Positions 33,048 through 48,623 of a DNA stretch of 53,228 bases are shown one piece after another (the first letter of the stretch is position 1; the number at the start of each line of letters is the position of its first letter). The stretch spans positions 1 through 53,228 of the forward strand of contig JAYMTA010000049.1 of assembly GCA_036897625.1 (NCBI GenBank), read 5' to 3'. Source of the stretch: Pelargonium cotyledonis. Lineage: Eukaryota; Streptophyta; Magnoliopsida; Geraniales; Geraniaceae. Position numbers and translations under genes: made by a program. Under the pieces are notes generated by a model. That model searched no databases. It was not told where the DNA came from and saw only the letters and a list, made by a program, of their open reading frames with translations.

Positions 33048-34320
33048 TTTTCACTATTTCACAATTTTATTCAATGAATATTCTATGTGTTTTTCTTTTT
33101 CACCTACAATACAAATAGAAAATGGTCATTTTTTTTTTTATGAATATAAGAGAAAATACATCAAAAATGAGCAACAAAAATTCTAGCTATCTGCAATTGT
33201 AACAATGATTATTTTTTACTTCACCTGAACAATGTTGGAGCTTGGGTCATGTTACCATAAACCCAAGCAGAGCTTCTAATTCTATTCCTTGGATTTGTTT
33301 TGTTCAAAGGTTGATTTTGGTTGTCTAAAATAAGCTTATTAATGTAAGCCTCACAGCAACCTTGGGCAATCCAAGAAAAGAAATCAATGATACATCCACA
33401 AAATTGAAACCTTAATCTTAACTAGTTTAGCACATAATCCCCTGTATTTCAGCATGTGTTTTTTCTCTTGTACCAACCCTCAAGATGAATTTTAACTCAC
33501 AATCTTAATATTGAAATGTGACGGATTCACATATTGTTTAATCGAGAATATGATATTTTACAGGATGAAGTGATTGACCGAACCATAACATAAAACAATA
33601 CTCGTTGTTTTGTGAAGTGATTTGTGCATCAAACTAACCATTTACGGGGAATGAAAATGGTTGATTTGGATGAAAAAGACACTGAAATGAACTAATTCAC
33701 ATTGTCATGAAAATATCACATACAATGGTTCACCAATATATATATCACATGCAATGATGATATTTATTACTTAACACACTAAAATAGAACCTTCGATAAT
33801 AATTCGAGTATTCATTCATGCAACATAATAGTCTATCGAACCTCTATTTATTTTAAGGGATATCGAACCTTTATTTTAAACAAAAGAAAATTGTTATTGA
33901 TTTTTTTTTTTCAGACTATGCCATGGAGTTCCTGAGCGGAACCGCAAACTCACAGTTGATACCTTTAAGTTGTTTTATCACCCTCAGACTAATTCTCACT
34001 CGAGAGTAAGTCACATTTAAAACTCATTCATCTCCACAGAAATGTGTTTAACGGGGATCAAACGCAAGCACTCATTCCACTCACGCAACCGATGTTACCA
34101 ACTGCGTCACCACCCTAGGCTAACATTGTTCTTGATTAATATGACAAATTGCAAGGAAATACTTAAAAAGTACAAGGAGTCATATGCAAATAAGAGTAAG
34201 TTTAGCAATTTATTAGCAAATTTCCACAATATTTTGGGTCGGGTAGGGTCCGTACCCGTTTACATCGCGGGAATGACGAATTAGAACATTAGTTAGTGAC
34301 AGTTTGGTTCTTCGACCCAT
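33048..34320. other. Divergent spacer between the USP-kinase and RIO2
   Basis: Must contain both promoters. It is AT-rich, with a T run at about 33900-33913. The segment 33914-34130 is less AT-rich (CCATGGAGTTCCTGAGCGG, ACTCGAGAGTAAGTCAC, CATTCCACTCACGCAACCG) and reads like a repeat fragment rather than a gene. No coding frame recognised. Confidence 0.4.
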
Positions 34321-34408
34321 CCATCAATCTCGCGCCGCTGCTGAGCTAACAGCTCCTGTTGATTTCGCTTCTCGTCCCCAAACCCTAGATCATTGCATCT
34401 CGAGCTAG

Positions 34409-34503
34409 GTACTGTGCTGTGTTCGAGTATCTTTATCGAATTATTTGCTAATTTATTGGATTTAACAAGCTGTGGTATTTTTGTTCTCTCTTCAAAATTT
34501 CAG
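34409..34503 (+). other. RIO2 5' UTR intron
   Basis: The donor GAGCTAG|GTACTGTG and the acceptor AAAATTTCAG|TTCAGG bound a 95-bp AT/T-rich intron ending 61 bases before the RIO2 ATG. CTCTAGATC-like leader text precedes it. Confidence 0.55.
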
Positions 34504-34549
34504 TTCAGGATTGTTGGGATTGATAATCAAAACCAGAAGCTCGAAGTAG

Positions 34550-39154
<4,605 letters not shown>

Positions 39155-40219
39155 AAGTTTTGAAAAGCCAACAAATGGTTTTTATATAGTGATTTTGTTC
39201 TTGTAGTTCAATTTTGTAGTTATGTTTGATTTATGTAACTGAATGCAAGAAGATCAAGCATTGGAAAGAGCCTTCTTTTTTGTGGAACAATATATATATA
39301 TATATATATATATTTGTATCCATGTTTGATTTTATTCACAAACAGATAACTACTCAACTTACAAATTCATGACAACTATTCACCTTAAACTTTAAAATAC
39401 AAATTGTGTTCTGTAAAAAGACTTTTATATCTTTGATTTAATCTTAATTTTTTAAATAATAGTTTTTTTGTTTTCTTGTGTTTTTTAAGGAAAATAGGTG
39501 ATCATGCAATTACATTTTTTTTCCTTCTAAATATTAATGCATTATGTTCATAAGAAACTTGGTGTGCTAATTCACTATTGTATACATTAAATAAATCTAA
39601 GATCTTGCATCTTAAATTCAACACATAATCAAAACATGAACTATGTTCTCATTGAACAAATACTTTAATCCAAGCGCTTGAATTTTTTATATTCAAGTTA
39701 AATTTGAATGTTTTACCAGTATATGTCCATGGAATTTGATTCCAAATGCACGTCGTGTGTATCTATACTTATGTTTTGGTCGCTAATATGTGCATTTATG
39801 CATTACAAGTGATTATGGGAGTTCAATAAAAATTGTATGATCAACTAAAAAAAATAATTATTTGTAGATTCTACTTGACAATAATTTCACAGAAAAATAA
39901 GTTTCTACATAATGATTCGAGCAAAAAATGAACTTCTCATTCTATTGTGTAGCCTACAGACCAAGTAACCGTTCATTTGAATAAATGAAAAAATAACAAA
40001 CAATAAAAAGAGAAACAGAAAGTAACAGTTCACTAAATTTTGCAAGGTTCTACGTCTTATTAAGCTTTGAAAGAAATTTTGATGAAATGAATTAACTCCA
40101 ATATTCTAACAATCTCCGAACCTGGTAGTAGTATAGATAGATGGAGCAGCTTATAATTAAAAGAATACCCGCACGCAAAAGAAAAGAGCACTTGTGGATC
40201 TTCGGATTCTGATGGACAA
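39155..40219. other. Convergent spacer between RIO2 and the receptor kinase
   Basis: Holds the 3' UTRs of both neighbours and nothing else I can recognise. A (TA)n microsatellite lies at 39291-39313. The rest is strongly AT-rich. Confidence 0.5.
39291..39313. repeat. (TA)n microsatellite
   Basis: About eleven TA units, 137 bp after the RIO2 stop codon, probably in its 3' UTR or just beyond. Confidence 0.85.
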
Positions 40220-43200
40220 TTATTCATCTTGTACCCTGTTTGTGCAAATCGAACATGTTAGTTATCAAAATCGTTCCCCTTCGCGCCTCTCTTATAATGG
40301 TTTGAGCATTGGACTTACCGCACCAAAGCCTGGACTACTTCTGACATGGGTGGCCGAGATTTGGGCTCCGCCTGAAATTAAGATGAGTATAGGGCATAGG
40401 TTAGCATTGATTCAACCACTATGATAACGTTGATTGATCCAGTAGTTCAGAAAGATTAGAGAGTGAAATGATTTTTCCGTATAAAAAGTTAGAAGTGACT
40501 GATGAACACGTTTGTAGAACACTAATAATGACCTAGATGACAAAAAAAATTAAATGGCAAAAGTTGGGCGTCACATCAGCTACATGAAAATACCCATGTG
40601 AATAAAGTTTGAAAATCAATCCAATATTTGGCTCTACAATCTAAAGAAGTTAGCAAAAAAATTCGCCTAATAAAAAAATCAGGTTAGAGACTGAATCTAT
40701 GAACATTTTACCCAAGATTAAATAATTGATCAGATGACTATGAATCATCAGTTCCTATTCTATAGTTGCTCAGAAGACTTAGAATTGGTTCTCACCTTTA
40801 CACAAAGGGCAATGACCTCAGCAAATCGAGAGAGTGCCTGTGGTGGATATAGTCCTCGTAAAGCTGGATCCGCCATTCTTTCCAGTGCATCAATGTCATG
40901 CAGTTGTGGGGTTGCCCATCGGACCAAGCATTGTTCAGCAGTAGGTTTTGAACTGAAATGTAAATAAAAGAAAATAAGTTTAATAACAAAGTAAGTGGAT
41001 ACAAAGACCGTAAAGAGGACTGTGTTTGGTGAAAAAAACAAAGAAGAGAATTAAACAGAGCCACCAACATAACATACCTGTCTAGTGGCTTGCGGCCAGT
41101 CAGTAACTCCAGCATGACAACCCCATAACTGTAAACGTCACTCTTCGAAGAATAGGCCGAAGGTTCTGTGCATTCTGGAGCATTGTATCCAGCTCCAAGG
41201 TTTTGGCTTGTCCTCTGGGACATAAATTTTTATATACAAAGATTGAACTTCAAAGAAGAATAGATTAATGTGTTGATCTAGCAAAATAGAGAGTAATAAT
41301 CTCGGTACTAAGTAGAAACAAACAAACATGGGCCTCATGATCAGCACACAACATTCAATTAAGTTACTTGGCAATCAGATAAAACATTCGTTTTGGAACA
41401 AAAATGCTAGAAAAATAGGACATTTATTTCTACTCCCTTTGTCTCAAAATGAGGGTCCATTTTTCTTTTTTGGCCGGTTAGTTATGGATATGCATTACCA
41501 AAATACCCCTAATATGAGTTAGATAAAAACCCTGCAAGAAAAATATGTGAGGGTATAATGGAGAAAATGCATACCTAACTAGTTTTACAAAAAATGAGAA
41601 AGTGTTCAATCATTTTCATTTTGGAATAGAGGGGGTAATATTTTGTTGTTTACTTCTTACATGAGTTTCCTCTAAAATGAATATCAACTTTTTGATCCCT
41701 CCCCCAACTATTAGCCGAGGGGGGGAGAGGCTAAAAAAGATATACCTTAACTTTTTAGTCATCAACCAATCACTAAACCTACCATTACCGATAAAATTCA
41801 AATCATATTTTCACTCCATTGGTTGAGGTACCATTAGAAATCATGACAGTTTTTGCCCAAATTATGTCTACAATAATGAGATTGATGTGTATTGAGAAAT
41901 ACTAACATGATGAAAAGTCGCCAAGCCGCAATCCGAGAGATGAGGATTGAGCTCAATGTCAAGCAAGATATTAGGTGACTTGAGATTCTTGTGGATTACT
42001 GGTGGAGAACAGACTTCATGAAGGTATCTGAACATGGAAACGTTAATCTAACTGTTAATTCATGCAGCCAAGAAATTATGTGCAGAGAGGGTTTAAATTT
42101 CTAAACAAATAAGTTAATAAGTCTAGGATAAAGACGAACTGACAAGGCAATTCACAGTTACCTATTAGCAGAGCATCTATTGGCACATGAACTACAAGTG
42201 GGAAAAAAAAAGGAAAAAAAAAAAAAGATTCCGACCACATAGTATTGTCAATGTGTCATATTATGTTTATTGATAGAGTAGTATGTAGTGTTGACTTACT
42301 CAACAGCACGGGCCGTGCCCAAGGCAATTCTGACCCTGGTATTCCAAGTGAGCGGTTTACTATAGTCATCTGACATGTGTAAGAACTCGTGAAGTGAGCC
42401 ATTCGCGAAATAATCGTAGATTAACAGGTTATGCTGTTGTTCTGAACAGTAACCAATAAGTTCTGCAATGTTTGCGTGGCGAAGCTTTGAAATGTTTGTA
42501 ACAATATTTGAAAACTCTTCTCCATGATAAAAGAGTGAGGATTCAATCTTTTTCACTGCCAAAATCTGACAAATAAAATATGTTACTAGTGTCTATTCAT
42601 CATGGAGATATAGGTCAGATAACATGAAGAGTTGCATACAATTTTCAAGTGCAAAAGTCCATGAGTAAGCAGATCATAAGAAGGTGCTTAGATGTGAGTA
42701 TTTAAGTTCTCTTAAACAGAAACTTTATGAAGTTCACAACTAATGTGATATTAATCTACCAGGAGCAGGCAATTTGGACCCGCACCTGAATCCCAGTCCA
42801 CATAAAATAGACCCAATCAATTTTCGGGTCAGGTTGACCAGATTTCCATGAGAACCCTTGTAACTCTTGTGGGTCGGGGTTAGTTCGGCCTTTTCAACCT
42901 GAAAGCTAAATTGATAGCCACTATTGTAAAATTTCTACCTTATGCAAGCCTGAACTCCAAAAACATGTAAGTGGCAGTCCCGTCTTTACAACCACTTTAT
43001 GCTAGGGATCCCATATATCTAGGAGATCCCCCATATGCCTAAATAATGGCTTTATTTCAATAAACAAGGAAGTTTCAATGAAGTTATTAGAAAAGTAATG
43101 TCAAACGGAAGTATAGAACCGAATGGCTAAAGGTAAAATGTTAAAGTGAATGTCTCAGTGTATCCAACATATCCACCTGTTTCCAGCTCTTGCACATCTA

Positions 43201-46200
43201 TGTGACAAAAGGTTTAAGATCTATAAAACAGAAATTATCAAATAATGAGTAATGAAGCAACGCATACCTTTCCGTCAGCATATTTAGCCTTGAAAACACT
43301 TCCAATGGATCCCTCACCAAGGAGGCAGCCCATAGCAAAGTTACCAGTAGCTGTCTTCAAATCTGCTAAGGAATAAGATATGGCACGGAAGGAGGCGCTT
43401 TTTTTGGCACTTGTTGGGGTTGAAAGCTCAGTTTCAGTCAACGCTTGCATTCGATCAGAGAAAGTAGGCTTGAAACCAATGGAAGGAGATTTTTGTAAAG
43501 CCTTTATGTCTATCGAAGCTGATGAATCTGGTAACTTCTGATCTATAACCACCATATATCATCGAGTTCGTAAGACCGAAGTGATATTTTCTTCATCAAA
43601 TCCATTAGTAGGACTATAATTGTGAGAAAATTAATATAGGTTCTCATGCTGAAAGAAGGCTTAGAAAAATTCGAATGTTAATGACCACATAATTCTTGGT
43701 GACCAGTTTTCCTAAATCAGAATTTCACAGCTCATATCTTAAAAAGATGAGTGACCTTTACTGAAAGTCAGCTGACGAATAAGGAACCTACATGTTAATT
43801 GACACACATCTTTTGTAGATAAGAAATGCTCTGTGATCAGTTAATTCATCTATTTTATAAACCAATACCTTACTACAAATTAAGGTAAGCAGAACTCACT
43901 TTCCACTTACTCAGAAACTAATAACCTACAAGCAACAATGTGATAGCAAATTTAGTTATCTCCCAGCAATAAGATATAATTATATTACCTTTTGCATCTT
44001 TGCGCGTATCGTCATGTGATAATTCCTGCGATTCGATGGCTGAAAATGACCGATGGGGATTATTCATCTCTTCATCAAGGAAATGTGAAGAAGGTGTGGA
44101 CCGCCGTCTTGTACAGATAGCAATTACAATAATAAGTGACACTAATACAGCAATAACTATCCCAGCTATAACCAATCCTTTCACAACCGAAGAATTGAGA
44201 CCTCCTCCTCCTTCTTCTTCACCACTTTTGGGTCTGGGAGGAGGACGGAATCCAGGAGGGGGAGGAGGAGCTTTTCCAGTTGACCAAGAATTTCCTTCGG
44301 TGCTTCAGTACAAATGATTGTGAAGTCAGAGGAACAGTTTTATATTAGCATTGAATCTTTGTGTGAATACAATTTCGATAGGAACTCACTCTAAGATCTC
44401 TATATCTTTCAACTCGTTAGGGATCCAGCCAGTAAATTTGTTGTTCGCAACATTCCTGCCAGCAGCATATGTTAACCAAAATGACATAATATTTAACTGC
44501 ATTGATTTTCCTGTACTCTTCATTGAAGAGTTGGGAAAAGGTAACAATCAAACCAAGTCAAAGAAAACATGAATGGAGTGCTAGTTTTTCTACAGTAGTT
44601 TGAATGAAAATCATTATTCTATATTTTTAAGCTGACAGAGCTCCACTTACAATTGAGTAAGGGGAAGGTATGCAAGGACATTTATTGAACCAGTAAATTG
44701 ATTGTCTTGCAAATGCCTGAATGAAGACAAAAGATAGTTAGCAATAATAATGAAATAAAAAAGAAAAGAATATAAAAGATTTACTCCCTCTGTCCCAAAG
44801 TAATTTATCACTTTCCATTTTTTGTGTTGATTAAGGATAGTGAGGTTTTTCTCCCCTTATACCCCTATTTGCTCTTGTTGTAACGAACTCAAGGGGTTCT
44901 AACTTCTAACCAACTTATCATAAGAATATTATTAGCAATTCATGCATCACTGACTAACCAAAAGAGTGGACAATTACTATGGGAAGGAGGGAGTAAGTGT
45001 CAAAGTGTTTGATTCTTACAATGTGTTGAGGTTTGTTTTTGCAAGACTTTGAGGCAAGTTGCCGGTCAGTTTGTTTGAGGAGAGATCACTGCATGTTCGC
45101 CAATAAGTCAATCAACAATTCAACTTTCAATTATGTAATTGTACATCAATTCCACAAAACAAGTCAAGAAAAGGGAACAATAGATCTCATTCCCTAACAA
45201 GCCAAGCAATGAGAGCATCCCAAATAAGAAAAGGAACAGAAAGAATAGAATTTCTAAGCTATATTTGTAGTACTTACAGATCAGTGAGTTTAGTAAGTTT
45301 TCCAAACATATCATTTAAGTTTCCATTCAGCTTATTCTGACTAAGATTTCTGCACCCAAAAACAAATGTTCAAAATTGGGAACAACAGGAGGTGAAGGTC
45401 AGTCCAAAAAAAAAGGGGAAGTTGCTTACATTTTTTTGAGGTTGTGCATCTGAGAAAGTGAAAAAGGCACACTACCCGTGAATTGATTCTCAGAAAAATC
45501 ACTGCACGTCATCAGTGAATAAGATTAGTATGACGAGCAAGTATCTGCTGCGCTGACAAAAATTATTGGAGAATACCATAGTGACAAGAATGAGCTAGTG
45601 GTGAAAATCTCTTCATAAAAGAGTGTTATCCAGAAGATCTTTGGCAGCTAGATGATGCCACTTTGAAATTTTAATAATTAAAATGTAATTAAGATGTAGA
45701 CCACATAGTTCACCATACTAAGCACAGCTGACTGTTGTTTTATGGAAGCGAAATGAGCAATTGAACATGCAGGTCATGATCATAGACATCTTTGTTTAAG
45801 AAGCCGGTTAAATTCTACATTTTCTACTGATAGGAGCAAGCTTAACCTTCCTATTCTATTAAATGAATCAGTAGGGGAGGAAAAAACTAACTAGAAATAT
45901 GGATACATATATTATAAATACCAGATAGGAACAATATGATCTACTGATAATATCCAGCAATTAGACTTACATGTTAACTAAATTAGGAGGAAGGTTATAT
46001 GGTATGCTATCCTTGAAATTGTTGTTGCTCAAGTCACTGTAACACAAGCGAACACACTGCTTGATGAGTGATTTCATTTTTGGAAAATAAACAGATTATA
46101 ACAAAAATGCATAATCAAAACAAAGCCTCACAACTCAGTGAGTGATTTCATATTTGTTAGCTGGTAGCCTAATTGTCCAGAAAGCCCGAGGCCAGATAAC

Positions 46201-47254
46201 TTTCTGCAATTGTTTAAGAAAAAAAGAATATGCTAGTTAACGTAAGCTTTTGCCGCTGAACAGGTCCAGACATATGCAAGTATCAAGATATATGAAACAG
46301 AGGAAACAACATTTTAGTTACAGAAGAGCCTGAGCATTCAATTCCTTCCCAGTAATCACCACAAGGGTCGCCCCCACTAGCTTTCCAATTAGTCAGTTTT
46401 GAAGGAGAGTTTAAGCTGGTAAACATCACGTTCAGGGCAGAAACTGCAAAATACAATTTAAAATACTCATGATCTGGAACGGTGATGGCAAAACAAAACA
46501 ACAAAAATATCAAACTCTATATGTAGATTCAGATACGAGATTGTGACATGAAACTTGCAAAACTTAGAAGGTTTAGGCACCCCATGCAAGCAATGGAAGC
46601 TTCAAGCTCGTTGATAAATCAAGCAAAGCTTTCATTCAACTCAAACCACATAGACAGTAAATCTAGGAGCATATGAATCCCACGTCACACTAATTTGAAT
46701 AAGACAGCGAGCTTGTGTTCCTTATCAATGACTACATCATTCAATGACTTTTAGCTGCATGCAGTTTGTTTGTTATGCAATAAAAATTGAAATCAAACCA
46801 AATCAAAGCTCAAGTGAGAACATTATGTGTTCTAATTAGTTTGATCACCAAAAGCTAGAACATAGCATCCGCTTTGTATCATCCTATACCGAGCCTACTT
46901 GTACGTACCTAGGACTTGATTATGTTGTTGATATGATAAACAACAACAAATTTGTTTCTAAAACAATACACAACAGGCTAAGAACGATATCGTTCAAAAT
47001 TTGAATTAATTAAAATCAGAAAGTTGATTTCAACGTAAAATAATGAGATCACACACAAATATTTACAGAAATTCAAAAAAACAATTATCAATACCGTCCT
47101 GAGAAGCAGTCTTGGAGTGAACCGAGGCCGGGAGTACGGAAACGAAAACGATCCAGATCGTGAGAAAAGAGCGGTAGAGAGTCAAACCGGCAATGTTGTG
47201 GTACATCTTCCAGAGGAAATTGTAGAGGAGTCGACGAGCATTTGGATCCGCCAT
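40220..47254 (-). CDS. STRUBBELIG-receptor-family LRR receptor-like kinase (atypical kinase)
   Basis: This is a plasma-membrane LRR-V receptor kinase. Exons: 47254-47095, 46443-46311, 46203-46132, 46036-45971, 45501-45430, 45349-45278, 45088-45020, 44716-44651, 44455-44390, 44302-43989, 43542-43268, 42565-42300, 42027-41907, 41214-41078, 40952-40796, 40371-40319, 40235-40220. Phases agree and give 704 aa. It has an N-terminal hydrophobic segment (about 28-46) and the SUB domain ([23 protein letters not shown]). Six LRR exons ([13 protein letters not shown] and similar) follow, then a Pro-rich region ([14 protein letters not shown]), a membrane span (about 301-322) and the kinase domain. HKNLKS replaces HRDLK and DCG replaces DFG, so catalysis is doubtful, as is known for STRUBBELIG itself. 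It resembles SRF1/SRF2. The last exon codes only VQDE after ALVR, a short C-terminus. Confidence 0.92.
41433..41635. mobile_element. Stowaway-like (Tc1/mariner) MITE in a receptor-kinase intron
   Basis: Starts CTCCCTTTGTCTCAAAATGA; the inverse of its end reads CCCCCTCTATTCCAAAATGA. Flanked by TA on both sides (41431-41432 and 41636-41637), the Stowaway target duplication. 203 bp, non-coding. Confidence 0.75.
42765..42925. mobile_element. Worn hAT-like element in a receptor-kinase intron
   Basis: The left part CAGGAGCAGGCAATTTGG and the interior (GGACCCGCACC, GGGTCAGG, GGGTCGGGGTT) match the hAT-like MITE family. The right end, near AAATTGATAGCCACTA, is only a weak inverse. No target duplication found. 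Confidence 0.45.
44784..44993. mobile_element. Stowaway-like MITE in a receptor-kinase intron
   Basis: Starts CTCCCTCTGTCCCAAAGTAA; the inverse of its end reads CTCCCTCCTTCCCATAGTAA. TA duplications flank it (44782-44783, 44994-44995). 210 bp, non-coding. The CTCCCTCCGTCCC terminus is the classic plant Stowaway end. Confidence 0.88.
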
Positions 47255-47424
47255 TGCCGAAGCAATTTCTCGACAGAAAGACGGAGGAGAAGAGGCAATT
47301 TATCGCTAATTTCCGATTTCGGAAACAAACAAAAAACAAAAACGGAGCTCTCGCTGTCGCTGTTGCTGGTGCTGGTGTTTGTGCTTGTGTTGGTGTTTGG
47401 AGTTGAAGAATGGTTGGGGAAAAT

Positions 47425-47427
<3 letters not shown>

Positions 47428-47456
<29 letters not shown>
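47428..47456. repeat. (GA)n microsatellite in the receptor-kinase leader
   Basis: About 13 GA units, CT-rich on the coding (minus) strand, roughly 180 bp upstream of the ATG. A second, imperfect GA run lies at about 47544-47562 and a (TTG)n run at about 47519-47536. Such CT-rich leaders are common in plants. Confidence 0.8.
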
Positions 47457-47458
<2 letters not shown>

Positions 47459-47639
47459 CGGGACAGCTGAGAGAGAAGAGGAAGAGAAAGAGACAGAGGT
47501 AAATGAGAGAGGGACATATTGTTGTTGTTGTTGTTGCAGAGAGTAGAGAGAGAGAGAGAGAAGCGAAAGGTGAGGAGCAAATGACTGAAGCACAATGTTT
47601 TGCGCCTTTGTATTGTTCTGCAAGCAACTGCCATAGCCA

Positions 47640-48623
47640 CAGCCACACTCACTTCCGACAATTTAATTTAATTTAAATAAACTAACTCTAATTTATGTCA
47701 AATTATACATGTACAAAATAACGTGGTAAACTAAGAGATATGACACATCAATTACTCTATTGATGAGGTGATCAAATCACAATACGCCACGTGTACAGTA
47801 GGCCTTATAAACCGGGAGATTCGCGCCAAAAATTCATGGGAAGGTGGTGGTATCATATATAACGGGTTTGTATTCATTTAAACTTAATTTGAGACCACAA
47901 AATATGAAAAATAGACGTGACATGTAAACTGTCTCGTCACTTTGTACACCAAAATTTGTACAAAATTTGGGACATTTAACATTTTTCTATAAATTCTAAT
48001 ATCTACAAGTCTACAACCATATGCATCTAAAAAGATGGAGTAGTGTTTTTCTGTCTCATGTTTTTTTCTTTATTTGTCAATGAAATACAAATTTCATGTA
48101 ATTTATCCATAATTTAATTTAATCACAAACAAAAAACAAAATTACATTTGTGTATACATTGTCATTTACATTTGAGGAGAAAGATAAAATTTGAGATTTT
48201 TCGGATAACACAATATCCATATTTTTTTTTCTTCCAAATTAGTCATTTTATGTTGTTGCAATGAAAAATTGAAAGAACAAATATAGGAAGCTCTATGCAA
48301 ATGAGGAAATAAAGGATTATAAAAATGATAAATTTGTAAAGACATCATGAGTTGATGAATAAATTACAATGGAGACCATTTAAACAAGTTGGCTCCAATC
48401 ATTTAACTTTGATGCAAGATAATAGTAAAATTATTTCTAATATATATGTAAAGTCAAGTGAAACACTTGTGATGTTATTTATGGATGGAAGGAGTATTGG
48501 GTAACAACTATTTGGACAAGAAAACAAAAGGTATACAAGTTTCAGTCCTGTAGCATCAAAACACAGACACTACCAAGTAACCAAAACTACATCTGGTAAT
48601 GCAACAAAACAAGCATCTGTGCC
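47640..48623. other. Spacer between the receptor-kinase promoter and the START-gene 3' end
   Basis: The left part holds the receptor-kinase promoter, including a CACGTG G-box core at 47788-47793. The right 100-200 bases hold the START-gene 3' UTR. The text ATGGATGGAAGGAGTATTGGG at about 48480 resembles one worn end of a Stowaway element without a visible partner. No coding frame. Confidence 0.4.
47788..47793. promoter_or_regulatory. G-box (CACGTG)
   Basis: CCACGTGTAC lies about 535 bp upstream of the receptor-kinase ATG. bZIP and bHLH factors bind this core in plants. Functional only by inference. Confidence 0.35.

Noticed and set aside
47088..47661. Several overlapping long frames on both strands near the receptor-kinase start (up to 186 codons)
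   Set aside because: They are made open by GA/CT and TTG microsatellites in the leader and have Leu/Ser or Arg/Glu runs only; the real frame starts at 47254.
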